Source: an uncultured Candidatus Saccharibacteria bacterium
GTDB taxonomy: Bacteria; Patescibacteriota; Saccharimonadia; Saccharimonadales; Saccharimonadaceae
Assembly (NCBI GenBank): GCA_946997535.1
Contig: CAMPVQ010000011.1
Location: 1-19,261, forward strand
Direction: 5' to 3'
DNA: 19,261 nt
Under the pieces are notes generated by a model. That model was not told the DNA's origin, made no database searches, and saw only the letters and a program-made list of their open reading frames with translations. Positions 6,798-15,197 of the stretch are shown here, one piece after another. The translations under genes were made by a program, and so were the position numbers. Within the stretch, counting starts at the first letter, position 1. The number at the start of each line of letters is the position of its first letter.

Positions 6798-8153
6798 TAC
6801 TCCTAACGCGATAAAAACATGGAGGGCGTTCGGCAGCCCACTGAAGAAGCAATATTGCGCCACAAAGGCTGCGAGTAGCGCCAGCATTAGGCTCGACCGC
6901 CGCCCGTGATAAATTAGGTAACCAATTAACCCCAAAAGCAACAAGAGCCCGACCAGCCCGCGCTCTTGTAGTACCTCAATAAATTCATTTTGCACAATTT
7001 CCTTGGTCCAAGTACTGTGGTGTAACTTGGCTAGCTCCACCCCAAAAGACCCTAAACCGGTACCAAATAACTGGCTCGTCAAATTATGGCGCCAAATTGT
7101 TAAAGCATCATGACTAAACGCCACGCGCACGTTAGTTGACTCTGCGACATAGCCATTAAAACGTGGCACCGGCTGAACCGAGGTTGGCGAAACCACTGGC
7201 ACCGCTCGCTTCGGTAGCTTAATTTTATTAAGACTAAGTTGCTCCACCACCCGACTGGTCGTATCATACCAACTCACGTGGTACTGGCTAAGCTGCGCTG
7301 CCACGCACTGCAGCCCCAGCGACACAATAAACGCCACGGTCAGATAGCCCACGCTCACTAGCCCACGCCGCCACTGCCGATAATGCATTACCAAAAGTAC
7401 CACAAAGCCTAGCTCTAACGCATAAATGGCGCCACGCGATAATGTAAGAAAAATAATTACTACATAAAGCAAACCTAGGCCCACCTCAAGACGGCTCGCC
7501 CGCCGGTTGAGATATCGCCACAATATTAGTAGACTTGGCAGCAACATTAAGTTTCCCAAAAACTGCGGTTCAATCGCTAAGCCATTTGGACGTACAAAGC
7601 CAAATTGCGCCGCCGTACAACCAAGGCAAAGCCAGAGATTTGGCTGGCCGTGGCACGTGCTCCACCAAATACCACCTACAAACTGGCCAATAGCTAAAAC
7701 CGCCACCACAGTTGCGCCAACCATTAAAAGTCGCCTTAGGCTTGGCAATAGACGCTTCACCTCCGCTTGGCGCAGCTTCAACGCTATCACTGCAACCGCC
7801 AGTAGCGCCGTCACACCCGCCACTAGCACGCCGCGCAGGCGGTTGCTCGACCAAACAACACTGGCTGCGCTATATAAGGTAAACGCCGCAACTAGATAAA
7901 CTAACCAGTTGCCCTTGAGATGGCGCCGCTCGCGCCAGATTACGCCCAAACTTATCACACCCAGCACTGCCACATAAATTAGTGCTAGTGATAGCTCAAA
8001 ATTCATGCTGGCGTTGCGACCAAGGCGAATAATCGGCTGGTACGAGAACCACAGTAATAGTGGTGCAAGCAGTAGCGTTCCGCCCCACCAGCTCGTCGGC
8101 CAAACCGGCAACAACCAGTGCCACTTCCAGCGCGATTTAGCGTCTGGCATCAT
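6741..8153 (-). CDS. O-antigen ligase/polymerase-like membrane protein (Wzy_C/WaaL type)
   Basis: A polytopic protein of about 11-12 hydrophobic segments. The family polymerises lipid-linked glycan units or transfers glycan to an acceptor on the outer face of the membrane. Typical marks are RPNGLAIEPQFLGNL (188-202), TLSRGA (237-242) and a large outer loop at about 285-390. QNEFIEVLQERGLVGLLL (388-405) is the usual position of the HN/E-x-G-x-x-G motif. The normal His before Asn is Gln here. At 470 aa it is of family size. It starts at 8153 (second ATG at 8150) with AGGTGG upstream and overlaps the GT4 gene by 17 bases, so the two are translated from one mRNA. Ligase and polymerase cannot be told apart by sequence. 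Confidence 0.85.
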   Translation of the reverse strand: MMPDAKSRWKWHWLLPVWPTSWWGGTLLLAPLLLWFSYQPIIRLGRNASMNFELSLALIYVAVLGVISLGVIWRERRHLKGNWLVYLVAAFTLYSAASVVWSSNRLRGVLVAGVTALLAVAVIALKLRQAEVKRLLPSLRRLLMVGATVVAVLAIGQFVGGIWWSTCHGQPNLWLCLGCTAAQFGFVRPNGLAIEPQFLGNLMLLPSLLILWRYLNRRASRLEVGLGLLYVVIIFLTLSRGAIYALELGFVVLLVMHYRQWRRGLVSVGYLTVAFIVSLGLQCVAAQLSQYHVSWYDTTSRVVEQLSLNKIKLPKRAVPVVSPTSVQPVPRFNGYVAESTNVRVAFSHDALTIWRHNLTSQLFGTGLGSFGVELAKLHHSTWTKEIVQNEFIEVLQERGLVGLLLLLGLIGYLIYHGRRSSLMLALLAAFVAQYCFFSGLPNALHVFIALGVLFSAASSQHLPKGLKENT

Positions 8154-9252
8154 ACACCACCTGCTTTAACCGCTCGATAAATTCCGTTTCGTCAAACTGC
8201 TGCACTGACTGCTTCACCCGACGCGTGTCATAGTCCGACCGGTGCCACTTCTTCAACGCGCGCGCTAGCGCCTCCACCGACTGGGCATTAAAGAAATCAC
8301 CGTTCACGCCGCGTTGCACAATATCGAGTGACCCGCCTTGGTTAAAAGCTAACACCGGTAAGCCGCAAGCCATCGCCTCCACGGGCGTGATGCCAAAGGG
8401 CTCCTTGCTGCAAAAAATAAACCCTTCGGCGGCTCGAAAATAATTCGCCAACCGCTCCGGCGTGTCGTAGCGTGGCAAGAACTTGATCCGCGGGCTGTCG
8501 CCAGCTAGCTGCACCAACTTCTTATGCTCGGGCCCATCGCCCACTACAAGCAAGTTCACCTTTGCCTTTAAACATGCTTTGATGGCTAAGTCAAACCGCT
8601 TCCAGTTCACCTGACGCCCCGCCACTATAAAGAATGGCTGGCCATTAAACTTCGGATAAGGCTTGGCTTTTAACTTACCTAGCTGCCATACCGCTACCGG
8701 CGGTGGCAACACTTCGGCTGTGCGCCCATAGTACTGCTTCACCTCTTGCGCCACATAAGTGCTGTTCGCCACAATCAAATCCGGCCGCCGACTCAGCGTC
8801 AAATCGCTCCACCGCATCGGGCGTACCAAGATCTTCAACCCCAGTCGTGCCAGCCAATCCAGCTTACCAAACCCTGGGTGCTTTATGTACTCGTCATACA
8901 TTCCCCAGTAGTACTGCACCGGCGGCCCCTGCAAATAAGCGATGTGGTAGCCGTCCGTCTTAATTCCCTTCGCTTCAGAGTTGACAATCGATAGCACCAC
9001 ATCATAGCCATTCAGTTTGAGGTGCCCAAAGTACAACGCACGCAAAGGCGCCATAAATTTACGGAGCTTCACTGGGAAAAGATTCAGCCACCCCGTGTGC
9101 ACCGTGGCGTCATGAAACCAATCAATCCGCCGCGGCCGATACTGCGAAGTATAAATTGGCGCGTCCGGAAAGGCCTTGTGCGCCATTAAGAGCACCCGCT
9201 CGGCGCCGCCGACCTCAGTTAACCAATCAATTACCAGCGCCACCTTCACCAT
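8137..9252 (-). CDS. GT4-family glycosyltransferase
   Basis: A retaining, GT-B fold glycosyltransferase (371 aa), probably cytoplasmic or membrane-associated, that extends the lipid-linked glycan. The N-terminal domain opens VKVALVIDWLTEVGGAER with the glycine-rich loop (13-19). The C-terminal nucleotide-sugar domain has FIVAGRQVNWKRFD (208-221), VVGDGPE (236-242) and the E-x7-E motif in EPFGITPVEAMACGLPV (E284, E292). The start at 9252 leaves 1 base after the TAA of the upstream gene (TAA-A-ATG) and has no Shine-Dalgarno, so translation is probably coupled. An earlier in-frame ATG at 9288 would add 12 unrelated residues lying inside the preceding gene. Donor and acceptor are unknown. Confidence 0.92.
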   Translation of the reverse strand: MVKVALVIDWLTEVGGAERVLLMAHKAFPDAPIYTSQYRPRRIDWFHDATVHTGWLNLFPVKLRKFMAPLRALYFGHLKLNGYDVVLSIVNSEAKGIKTDGYHIAYLQGPPVQYYWGMYDEYIKHPGFGKLDWLARLGLKILVRPMRWSDLTLSRRPDLIVANSTYVAQEVKQYYGRTAEVLPPPVAVWQLGKLKAKPYPKFNGQPFFIVAGRQVNWKRFDLAIKACLKAKVNLLVVGDGPEHKKLVQLAGDSPRIKFLPRYDTPERLANYFRAAEGFIFCSKEPFGITPVEAMACGLPVLAFNQGGSLDIVQRGVNGDFFNAQSVEALARALKKWHRSDYDTRRVKQSVQQFDETEFIERLKQVVYDARR

Positions 9253-9253
9253 T

Positions 9254-12200
9254 TTAAAATCGCGGTGCCAACATATTGGCGTTAACAATTCGATAGGTAA
9301 TTGAATCGTTTACAGTAGTTAAATTAGAAAGTGGTAGTAGGAAAGTATTTGGTGTGTAATCAATCTCCTCACTCGGTAATGAGCGAGTCTTTTCGTTGAA
9401 GTTATCTGATCCGTAAGTACGATGAAACACGATATCGCCCGCCGAAATCAGTGCTCCTCTAACACGTAGCTTCTGATTACAAACGCTTATTACGCCCAAT
9501 TTGTCTGATTCAGCTGCGTCTGAGTCTGAGTCGGCTTTTGAATCCGCGCAAGTATATATTTTACCCTTTCGCGAAATGTAGTTACCAAACAGCTCGGTTA
9601 CATTACGCGCTATATTGATATTATTATCCGTCAAAACAGTAAGTGATGGGATATCGCTTAGACGTTCGTACCCCCTACCCTCACTGGCGGTGATATTACC
9701 AACAATATCAATCTGGGCGCCCTTCACGGCGTCTATCACCACTCGAGCACCACGTGGTAAGTTACCGGTAATTCTTAGCGTGCTCACACCAAGGTAATTA
9801 ATTGCTCGCTGCTTATATGGCTCAAACCTACTTAAGTCAATCGTATCACTATATACATCCTCAAACTTACTATGATCGATATCCGGAACGTGTGGTACGT
9901 ATTTACTATAACCATCACTCTTTGCGCCAAAATGGCCCATTTTATTTATATCACAGCCTCCAGTAGATAAACCAATTTTATTCGCATAGTCAAGCCGGCA
10001 ACTGTTAAGAATATTTGCAATATAAGCTGTTGAGAATCCAGCTGAGCCAAAGTCATTAATCTCTCCATTGGCAAACAGACCGTATTGCGACCAAGAACCA
10101 CGGTCATTATTAATTGGGTTAACTGTGTTATACGATGAACCCCTAATACTGCCGCCCGCAATTGTGTCACCACCAACAATCTTCAGCTGAGGCTGCTTAG
10201 CAATATCAATGCATGTCATATTTGACACTAAAGTTGATTTAGCTGAATCATCATCAATTGCCGCCCAATTCGTAACTGCCGCCCAATAGCAAATCTTATC
10301 ACCTGGATCTGGCCTTGCTGCGTTAAACATACTAACATCAAACTGATCATTGTAACTCTTGTCTTTATTTATACCACCCAAGCCAAGTGGTAACATATCG
10401 GTGGCACAAGAGCCACTTCCACCTCTAGTGTTATTACATACGGTAAAGCAATATTTTATGTCGTTTCTATTGACACGATGAACCTCACCAGTCTTTCCCT
10501 TAATCGTACAGTTGAACTCCGGGTTGTTAAATCCGTTACCAGGATAAATCAGTGGACCACGCTTTGTACGATCATTAATTGCGTCACCACGAATAATCGC
10601 CGCATATGATTCATAACGATATGGCTTAGACTTAGTTCTACCGCCGTTATGTGTTATAACGCTGTCAAAAGCTACTGGGTCGCCCAAAAGAACACGGTCT
10701 TTTGTCATACGGTGTCTATTAGTTGAAACAAGCAACCCTCCAGGGAGTTTACCTCCCGGTATGTCATTCCCCGGACAGTTACCATAAAAAAGACAATCCT
10801 TTGGCGTCGGGCCATGTCCTGGTGGTTCTGGTATGTAATGATAAGGCACGTGGAAGCATACTTGATTTGACCGTGCGTCGCCTTCGCGCAACCCCCATGG
10901 CATACCGTAACCATAACCAGGGTGAGCGCTGAAATATTCACAAATATCATGAGTAACATCGTCTTGAGCCACTTCATAAAAGCTTCTTTGCCCACGAGCA
11001 CCCTCAAAATTAAATACTCTCTCTGGGCTTAGACTATATGCCCCACTGCCATAACCCCAATACTGATTTTTAGAGCCAATAGGGTCTGAACTGTGTCCCG
11101 CTAGTGTACTGTGCGAAAAGAAGCTAACATCTTGTTGTGCGCGAGTTGGCCCAATGAAGTTAGCTTGATGCCACCAGGTTAGCTTATCTTTAGGATAGAC
11201 ATTTGGATATAGACCACCGTGATTAATATCATAGCTCTTGCTCTCATTCCAATGAGAATCAGACTTAGCCTTAGTATTCAATTCACTATGCCATTTATAT
11301 GGCACATCCACACATGCTGTAGCGCTAACCGGGGCATCAGAACGCAACGAACTCGGTTGCGCCGTAATAGTACCACAAACTCTTTTCCCGACATCTTGCT
11401 GTGTAATATAACGCCTCTCCACCCATGGGCCACCAGTAGTTCCGCTCGGCGTACCCTTCGGCCACGTCGCCAGATGCCGCCCGGTCGAACCATCAACTTT
11501 ATCGTAAAAATTTACTACCTTGTTAGTTTTACCCGGGCCACCTTGTAAGCCAGAAAAAGTAAACGTAACCGTATCGCCAGGCGTGGCGGTCGGTTGTGAT
11601 ACTGTTGCATTAACATAAATCTGCCAATCACGAATTTTAACGTGAATTGGCACAGCAGCCACGCCAGGACCACCATGGTTATAGGTTCTACCAATATAGA
11701 TTACTATGTCACCCTCTGTTCTGTTTCCTAATTCGCGTTGTATCGCATCAATATCTAATTCTGCTTTTATAGCACCACTACCACTAGAAAAATATCCTAC
11801 GTCAGGACGACCGCGAGAAAGTGATGACCCATATAGCTTTATTCTAGGGTCAGGATCGCAACTATAACCCGAACCATTCATTCCGCCAGATGGACTACTA
11901 GTAGTACATACATTAATTGCATCAGGGGGATACACTGGCCCGACGTGGCCGCAGCCATACAGTGAACCCAATACATATACACGCATTTTACCATTTTGAT
12001 CGCTATCTACCTCAATACGCTCCGTATCACTGTATTGCCAGCGATCTTTTGCAATCCAAATACTACCAATATTACCCTCATTACAGCTACATGATGGGTT
12101 GAGTTCAATTCCGTACATTCCGCCGCCCTGTCCGGCAGCCCATCGCTCATAAGCATTGCGTGGTCGCATCTTTGGTGCATGATCAACCTTACATCCATCC

Positions 12201-12283
12201 GCTAAACATACCGCACTACTTGTTAAGCAAATAGCAAAAGCAACCAGCAACCCAGCATATATCCTACCCACAGTCCTTCGCAT
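9254..12283 (-). CDS. Large secreted surface protein (1009 aa), first gene of a glycan operon
   Basis: No family recognised as a whole. An N-terminal signal peptide (basic MRR, hydrophobic about 8-25, likely cleaved near 28) is followed by a Cys-containing domain. An Ig-like or beta-sandwich domain comes next (about 223-328, opening IYVNATVSQPTATPGDTVTF). A long Gly/Asn/Tyr-rich middle follows. The C-terminal part (about 740-1009) has parallel-beta-like stretches such as ARVVIDAVKGAQIDIVGNIT and LRVRGALISAGDIVFHR, then YTPNTFLLPLS. That end resembles those of pilus-associated or adhesin-like proteins, though only loosely. No C-terminal membrane anchor or sortase motif is seen. The start at 12283 is set by an extended -10 that ends 6 bases upstream; a frame open to 12457 would run through that promoter and into glf. 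GT4 and ligase genes follow without a gap. Confidence 0.85.
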   Translation of the reverse strand: MRRTVGRIYAGLLVAFAICLTSSAVCLADGCKVDHAPKMRPRNAYERWAAGQGGGMYGIELNPSCSCNEGNIGSIWIAKDRWQYSDTERIEVDSDQNGKMRVYVLGSLYGCGHVGPVYPPDAINVCTTSSPSGGMNGSGYSCDPDPRIKLYGSSLSRGRPDVGYFSSGSGAIKAELDIDAIQRELGNRTEGDIVIYIGRTYNHGGPGVAAVPIHVKIRDWQIYVNATVSQPTATPGDTVTFTFSGLQGGPGKTNKVVNFYDKVDGSTGRHLATWPKGTPSGTTGGPWVERRYITQQDVGKRVCGTITAQPSSLRSDAPVSATACVDVPYKWHSELNTKAKSDSHWNESKSYDINHGGLYPNVYPKDKLTWWHQANFIGPTRAQQDVSFFSHSTLAGHSSDPIGSKNQYWGYGSGAYSLSPERVFNFEGARGQRSFYEVAQDDVTHDICEYFSAHPGYGYGMPWGLREGDARSNQVCFHVPYHYIPEPPGHGPTPKDCLFYGNCPGNDIPGGKLPGGLLVSTNRHRMTKDRVLLGDPVAFDSVITHNGGRTKSKPYRYESYAAIIRGDAINDRTKRGPLIYPGNGFNNPEFNCTIKGKTGEVHRVNRNDIKYCFTVCNNTRGGSGSCATDMLPLGLGGINKDKSYNDQFDVSMFNAARPDPGDKICYWAAVTNWAAIDDDSAKSTLVSNMTCIDIAKQPQLKIVGGDTIAGGSIRGSSYNTVNPINNDRGSWSQYGLFANGEINDFGSAGFSTAYIANILNSCRLDYANKIGLSTGGCDINKMGHFGAKSDGYSKYVPHVPDIDHSKFEDVYSDTIDLSRFEPYKQRAINYLGVSTLRITGNLPRGARVVIDAVKGAQIDIVGNITASEGRGYERLSDIPSLTVLTDNNINIARNVTELFGNYISRKGKIYTCADSKADSDSDAAESDKLGVISVCNQKLRVRGALISAGDIVFHRTYGSDNFNEKTRSLPSEEIDYTPNTFLLPLSNLTTVNDSITYRIVNANMLAPRF

Positions 12284-12289
12284 ATAACT

Positions 12290-12298
12290 ATTATACCA
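12290..12298 (-). promoter_or_regulatory. Extended -10 promoter of the secreted-protein operon
   Basis: Minus-strand TGGTATAAT (12298-12290) with the hexamer ending 6 bases before the ATG at 12283. There is no Shine-Dalgarno, so the mRNA is probably leaderless. It overlaps the footprint of the glf promoter. Confidence 0.75.
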
Positions 12299-12302
12299 TT
12301 TA

Positions 12303-12311
12303 TGGTAAAAT
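12303..12311 (+). promoter_or_regulatory. Extended -10 promoter of glf
   Basis: TGGTAAAAT with the hexamer at 12306-12311. The expected start is near 12318, giving a leader of about 15 bases with Shine-Dalgarno AGGAGGT (12324-12330) before the ATG at 12333. Confidence 0.7.
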
Positions 12312-12332
12312 ATAACTATAACTAGGAGGTAA

Positions 12333-13550
12333 ATGGAGAATAAACCAAATGTATTAGTGGTGGGTGCTGGCATTTTTGGCTTGACCGTCGCTGAACGACT
12401 CGCCGCTAATGGCCAACATGTATTAGTAATTGATAGCCGCAGCCACATCGGCGGCAACGCTTATTCAGAATTTGACGAAGAGACTGGAATTGAGTGTCAC
12501 AAGTATGGCGCCCACCTCTTTCACACCTCAGATGAGCGCGTCTGGCAGTACGTCAACCGCTTCACGAAGTTTACTAATTACGTACATCGCGTCTACGCCA
12601 CGCATCAGCGTGCCGGCGCTAGTCGCCCTGAAGTATTCCCGATGCCAGTCAACCTTGGCACCATCAACCAATTCTTTAAGGCAAACTACACGCCAGACGA
12701 AGCTAAGGCGCTGATTAAAGAACAAGCCGCCAACAACCCAGCCGCCAAGGAACACCGCGAACCAGCCAACCTTGAGGAGCAAGGTATTTCGCTGATTGGC
12801 GAGCCTCTATTTAACGCCTTCATTAAAAATTACACTGCAAAGCAATGGAACACCCCAGCGAACCAGCTGGCAGCATCAATCATCAAGCGCCTGCCGGTGC
12901 GCTACACCTACAACAACCGCTACTTCCGCGATAAGTACGAAGGTTTGCCAGTCAATGGCTACGAAGCTTGGTTTGAAGAAATGATTCGCCAAGCCAACAC
13001 TGGCGATGGGTCACTTACCGTTAAACTAAACGCCGATTACTTCACCGACCCTGAGATTCAGCCACTACGTGAGTCAGGTATCACCACCATTTACACTGGT
13101 CCAATCGACCGTTTCTACGACTACCAATTTGGCGAACTACAATGGCGCAGCCTCGACCTCAAGAAGGAAGTACTAGACACTCACGACTTCCAGGGTTGCC
13201 CAGTAATGAATTACAACGACCTTGAGCCAAAGTACACTCGTATTCACGAATTCAAGCACTTTCACCCCGAGCGTGCGCTTGACCCAGAGCGCTGGCCGGG
13301 CTACGCCGACGATTACAACAAAACTGTCATTGTCAAGGAGTACTCAAAAGACTGGCACCGTGGCGAGGAGCCATATTATCCAGTTCGCACCGCCGAAGAC
13401 AAGGCAAAACTTGCCCAATACCAAGTATTGGCTGAACAAGATAAGGCGCGCAACATCTACTTTGGTGGCCGTCTCGGCGAATACGCCTATTATGACATGG
13501 ATAAAACATTTGCCAGCGCCTTACACCTCGCCGACGAATTAACTAAATAA
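12333..13550 (+). CDS. glf: UDP-galactopyranose mutase
   Basis: A flavoenzyme that converts UDP-galactopyranose to UDP-galactofuranose, the donor for Galf-containing glycans. FAD-binding motif VVGAGIFG is at 9-16, SHIGGNAY at 37-44 and KYGAHLFHT at 57-65. The conserved YFRDKYEGLPVNGY and TGPIDRFYDYQFGELQWRSL segments carry active-site Arg and Tyr residues. The C-terminal YYPVRT and GRLGEYAYYDMD close the FAD site. At 405 aa it is slightly longer than many bacterial Glf proteins, with a charged insert around 128-155. A strong Shine-Dalgarno supports the ATG at 12333. It stands alone, divergent from the secreted-protein operon, and ends in a bidirectional terminator. Confidence 0.97.
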   Translation: MENKPNVLVVGAGIFGLTVAERLAANGQHVLVIDSRSHIGGNAYSEFDEETGIECHKYGAHLFHTSDERVWQYVNRFTKFTNYVHRVYATHQRAGASRPEVFPMPVNLGTINQFFKANYTPDEAKALIKEQAANNPAAKEHREPANLEEQGISLIGEPLFNAFIKNYTAKQWNTPANQLAASIIKRLPVRYTYNNRYFRDKYEGLPVNGYEAWFEEMIRQANTGDGSLTVKLNADYFTDPEIQPLRESGITTIYTGPIDRFYDYQFGELQWRSLDLKKEVLDTHDFQGCPVMNYNDLEPKYTRIHEFKHFHPERALDPERWPGYADDYNKTVIVKEYSKDWHRGEEPYYPVRTAEDKAKLAQYQVLAEQDKARNIYFGGRLGEYAYYDMDKTFASALHLADELTK

Positions 13551-13560
13551 GTGACAATTA

Positions 13561-13591
13561 AAAATAGGGTATCTAGCTGATACCCTATTTT
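13561..13591. terminator. Bidirectional terminator between glf and the LGFP gene
   Basis: Perfect 13-bp stem AAAATAGGGTATC/GATACCCTATTTT (13561-13573/13579-13591) with a 5-base loop. It is flanked by T-rich tracts on both strands and separates two convergent stops. Confidence 0.9.
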
Positions 13592-13598
13592 ATTTTAA

Positions 13599-15197
13599 TT
13601 AACGCGGGATGAAGCGTCCGCCATGAGCAAACGAGAACTCAATTGTACCTTTCTCATACTCTTGCGTCCAAGTGTTATTGCCACGATAAACCTCTGGCCC
13701 AGTTGGGTAACCGGCTTGACCGCCCTGCCATCCTAACTGACCGTAGGTATAGCGAATACCACCCTTTGACTCCCAGAAACCAGTGGTTAGCGTGCCAATG
13801 ATGGCACCGTTTTCGTAATTCTGCCACCAGCCACGGCCATCATAAACTTCGCCACCGGTTGGGTAACCCATTTCGCCATCTTGCAAGCCGAGTTGCGTAT
13901 AACGAGCACGGATACTACCCCTTGATTCCCAGAACCCAGTATTAAGTGTACCGAGAATAGCGCCGTTTTCGTAATTCTGCCACCAGCCGCGGCCATCCCA
14001 ATGTTCATCACTAGTTGGGTAACCCATTTCGCCACCCTGCCAACCTAGTTGGCCATAGCGCCAGCGAATACCACCCTTTGATTCCCAGAAACCAGTCTTG
14101 ATTGTACCTAAAATGGCACCATTGTCGTAGTTTTGCCACCAGCCACGGCCATCATAAACTTCATCGCCAGTTGGGTAGCCTAAAGCGCCCCATTGCCAAT
14201 TAAGTTGTCCGTAGTGTGCGCCAATACCACCCTTCACCACGTGGACACCGTTATAACGGTTCCAATACATCAGACCATTCTGAAAATTCTGCCAGTGGTG
14301 ATCATTATTATCCGTATTATCTTGGCTTATTGGCGTACCTAAAATCTCTCTTAGCTTCTTACTGTTGTACGTATCTTCATATAAATAGCCAATCAAACTA
14401 GCACGCGGATCACCAAACCATTCACTAAAGTAACGGTGGAAGTTGTAGTTACCGTAGGCGCCACAACTACTGCCGCGCCCCGCCAAGACATCAGCATTTG
14501 GTTGATATGGCGTATAACGATAAAGCACCGAGGTGGCACGGTTCTTAATATCAACTTCTGAACCACCACAACTTCTATTTGGATTATACTGAATGTAGTT
14601 ATTGCCGACTGGATAGTTACTCCAGCCACCATCTAGCACTTGACGGAACATCTTAGCGGCATGGTCAATCTGATTTCGCAAGCCAAAATACTGTGAGTCA
14701 CAACCATTGCCCGTATCAGGACAGCCGTAGCCTGTCGCCTTACGGTATTGATTACTATTTGGCCAAGTATCAGTAACTAGCCCCTGCTCCTTCTGGAGTA
14801 ATACAATTAGCACCTGTGGATTAATCCGATATTTCTGCGCCACGGTGTAAATAATGTGTGCCGCACTCTCACCGTTAAAATCCTCGTCAGCCATACAAAC
14901 ATAATGGCCATCGCGCGTGTTATATTGGTAACCACGCTGACGGTAACGTTCAGACTTACTCCAATCAGTATCATTGCATGGGTTTTTACTCTTGAGAAAA
15001 CTTTGGATTTGCCCTTCATTCATTGAGTTGGCGAACGCCATTTGGTCGTCGCTAATAATATAGCCCGGGTCAAACGGCAACATCGCCATTGAGGCGCGAT
15101 AAAAGTGTATGCCGGCGTAACCGCCGCCTACTAGCAGCACAGCAGCGCTAAAGGCTAGCCAGCGCCATGATGACTTTTTAGTAGACCGAATTTGCAT
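13599..15197 (-). CDS. Membrane-anchored lysozyme-like protein with LGFP repeats
   Basis: 532 aa. An N-terminal membrane anchor or uncleaved signal is at about 12-33. An extracytoplasmic domain at about 42-265 opens FDPGYIISDDQMAF, has a helical core SAAHIIYTVAQKYRINPQVL (111-130) and LLQKEQGL (133-140) with E137 placed like the catalytic Glu of goose-type lysozyme/SLT folds. It has six cysteines (74, 101, 159, 166, 210, 245). Four 52-residue LGFP-type repeats (300-507), each with GYPT followed by an acidic residue and GWWQNY-like starts, and a partial fifth complete it. I recall this combination from actinobacterial secreted proteins, where LGFP repeats are linked to the cell wall. The start overlaps the upstream gene by 20 bases, so the pair shares an mRNA. 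Enzyme activity is inferred, not shown. Confidence 0.88.
   Translation of the reverse strand: MQIRSTKKSSWRWLAFSAAVLLVGGGYAGIHFYRASMAMLPFDPGYIISDDQMAFANSMNEGQIQSFLKSKNPCNDTDWSKSERYRQRGYQYNTRDGHYVCMADEDFNGESAAHIIYTVAQKYRINPQVLIVLLQKEQGLVTDTWPNSNQYRKATGYGCPDTGNGCDSQYFGLRNQIDHAAKMFRQVLDGGWSNYPVGNNYIQYNPNRSCGGSEVDIKNRATSVLYRYTPYQPNADVLAGRGSSCGAYGNYNFHRYFSEWFGDPRASLIGYLYEDTYNSKKLREILGTPISQDNTDNNDHHWQNFQNGLMYWNRYNGVHVVKGGIGAHYGQLNWQWGALGYPTGDEVYDGRGWWQNYDNGAILGTIKTGFWESKGGIRWRYGQLGWQGGEMGYPTSDEHWDGRGWWQNYENGAILGTLNTGFWESRGSIRARYTQLGLQDGEMGYPTGGEVYDGRGWWQNYENGAIIGTLTTGFWESKGGIRYTYGQLGWQGGQAGYPTGPEVYRGNNTWTQEYEKGTIEFSFAHGGRFIPR
13677..14300 (-). repeat. Four tandem 156-bp coding repeats (LGFP units)
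   Basis: Units at 14300-14145, 14144-13989, 13988-13833 and 13832-13677 encode 52 residues each. The inner three share long near-identical DNA stretches around the GWWQNYENGA and GFWESKGGIR segments; the first is more diverged. The exact 156-base phase suggests expansion by unequal recombination, and copy number may vary between strains. Confidence 0.9.

Noticed and set aside
9253..9288. ATG at 9288 as the GT4 start
   Set aside because: It adds 12 residues without family similarity and lies inside the upstream gene. ATG 9252 gives the canonical VKVALVID start.
9254..12457. A 1067-residue reading of the large secreted protein starting at 12457
   Set aside because: It would start inside glf on the other strand and run across both promoters. 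The signal peptide begins at the ATG at 12283, 6 bases after a -10.
12430..13542. Open frames of 60-106 codons inside glf and other genes (also in 884-1187, 7507-7899, 8675-8994, 10705-11548, 18221-18614)
   Set aside because: They are antisense or shifted frames of well-supported genes, with no Shine-Dalgarno, promoter or protein-like composition.
13677..14300. Direct repeats that might suggest a CRISPR array or minisatellite
   Set aside because: The period is 156 bases in frame, with no unique spacers. They encode protein repeats of the LGFP type.
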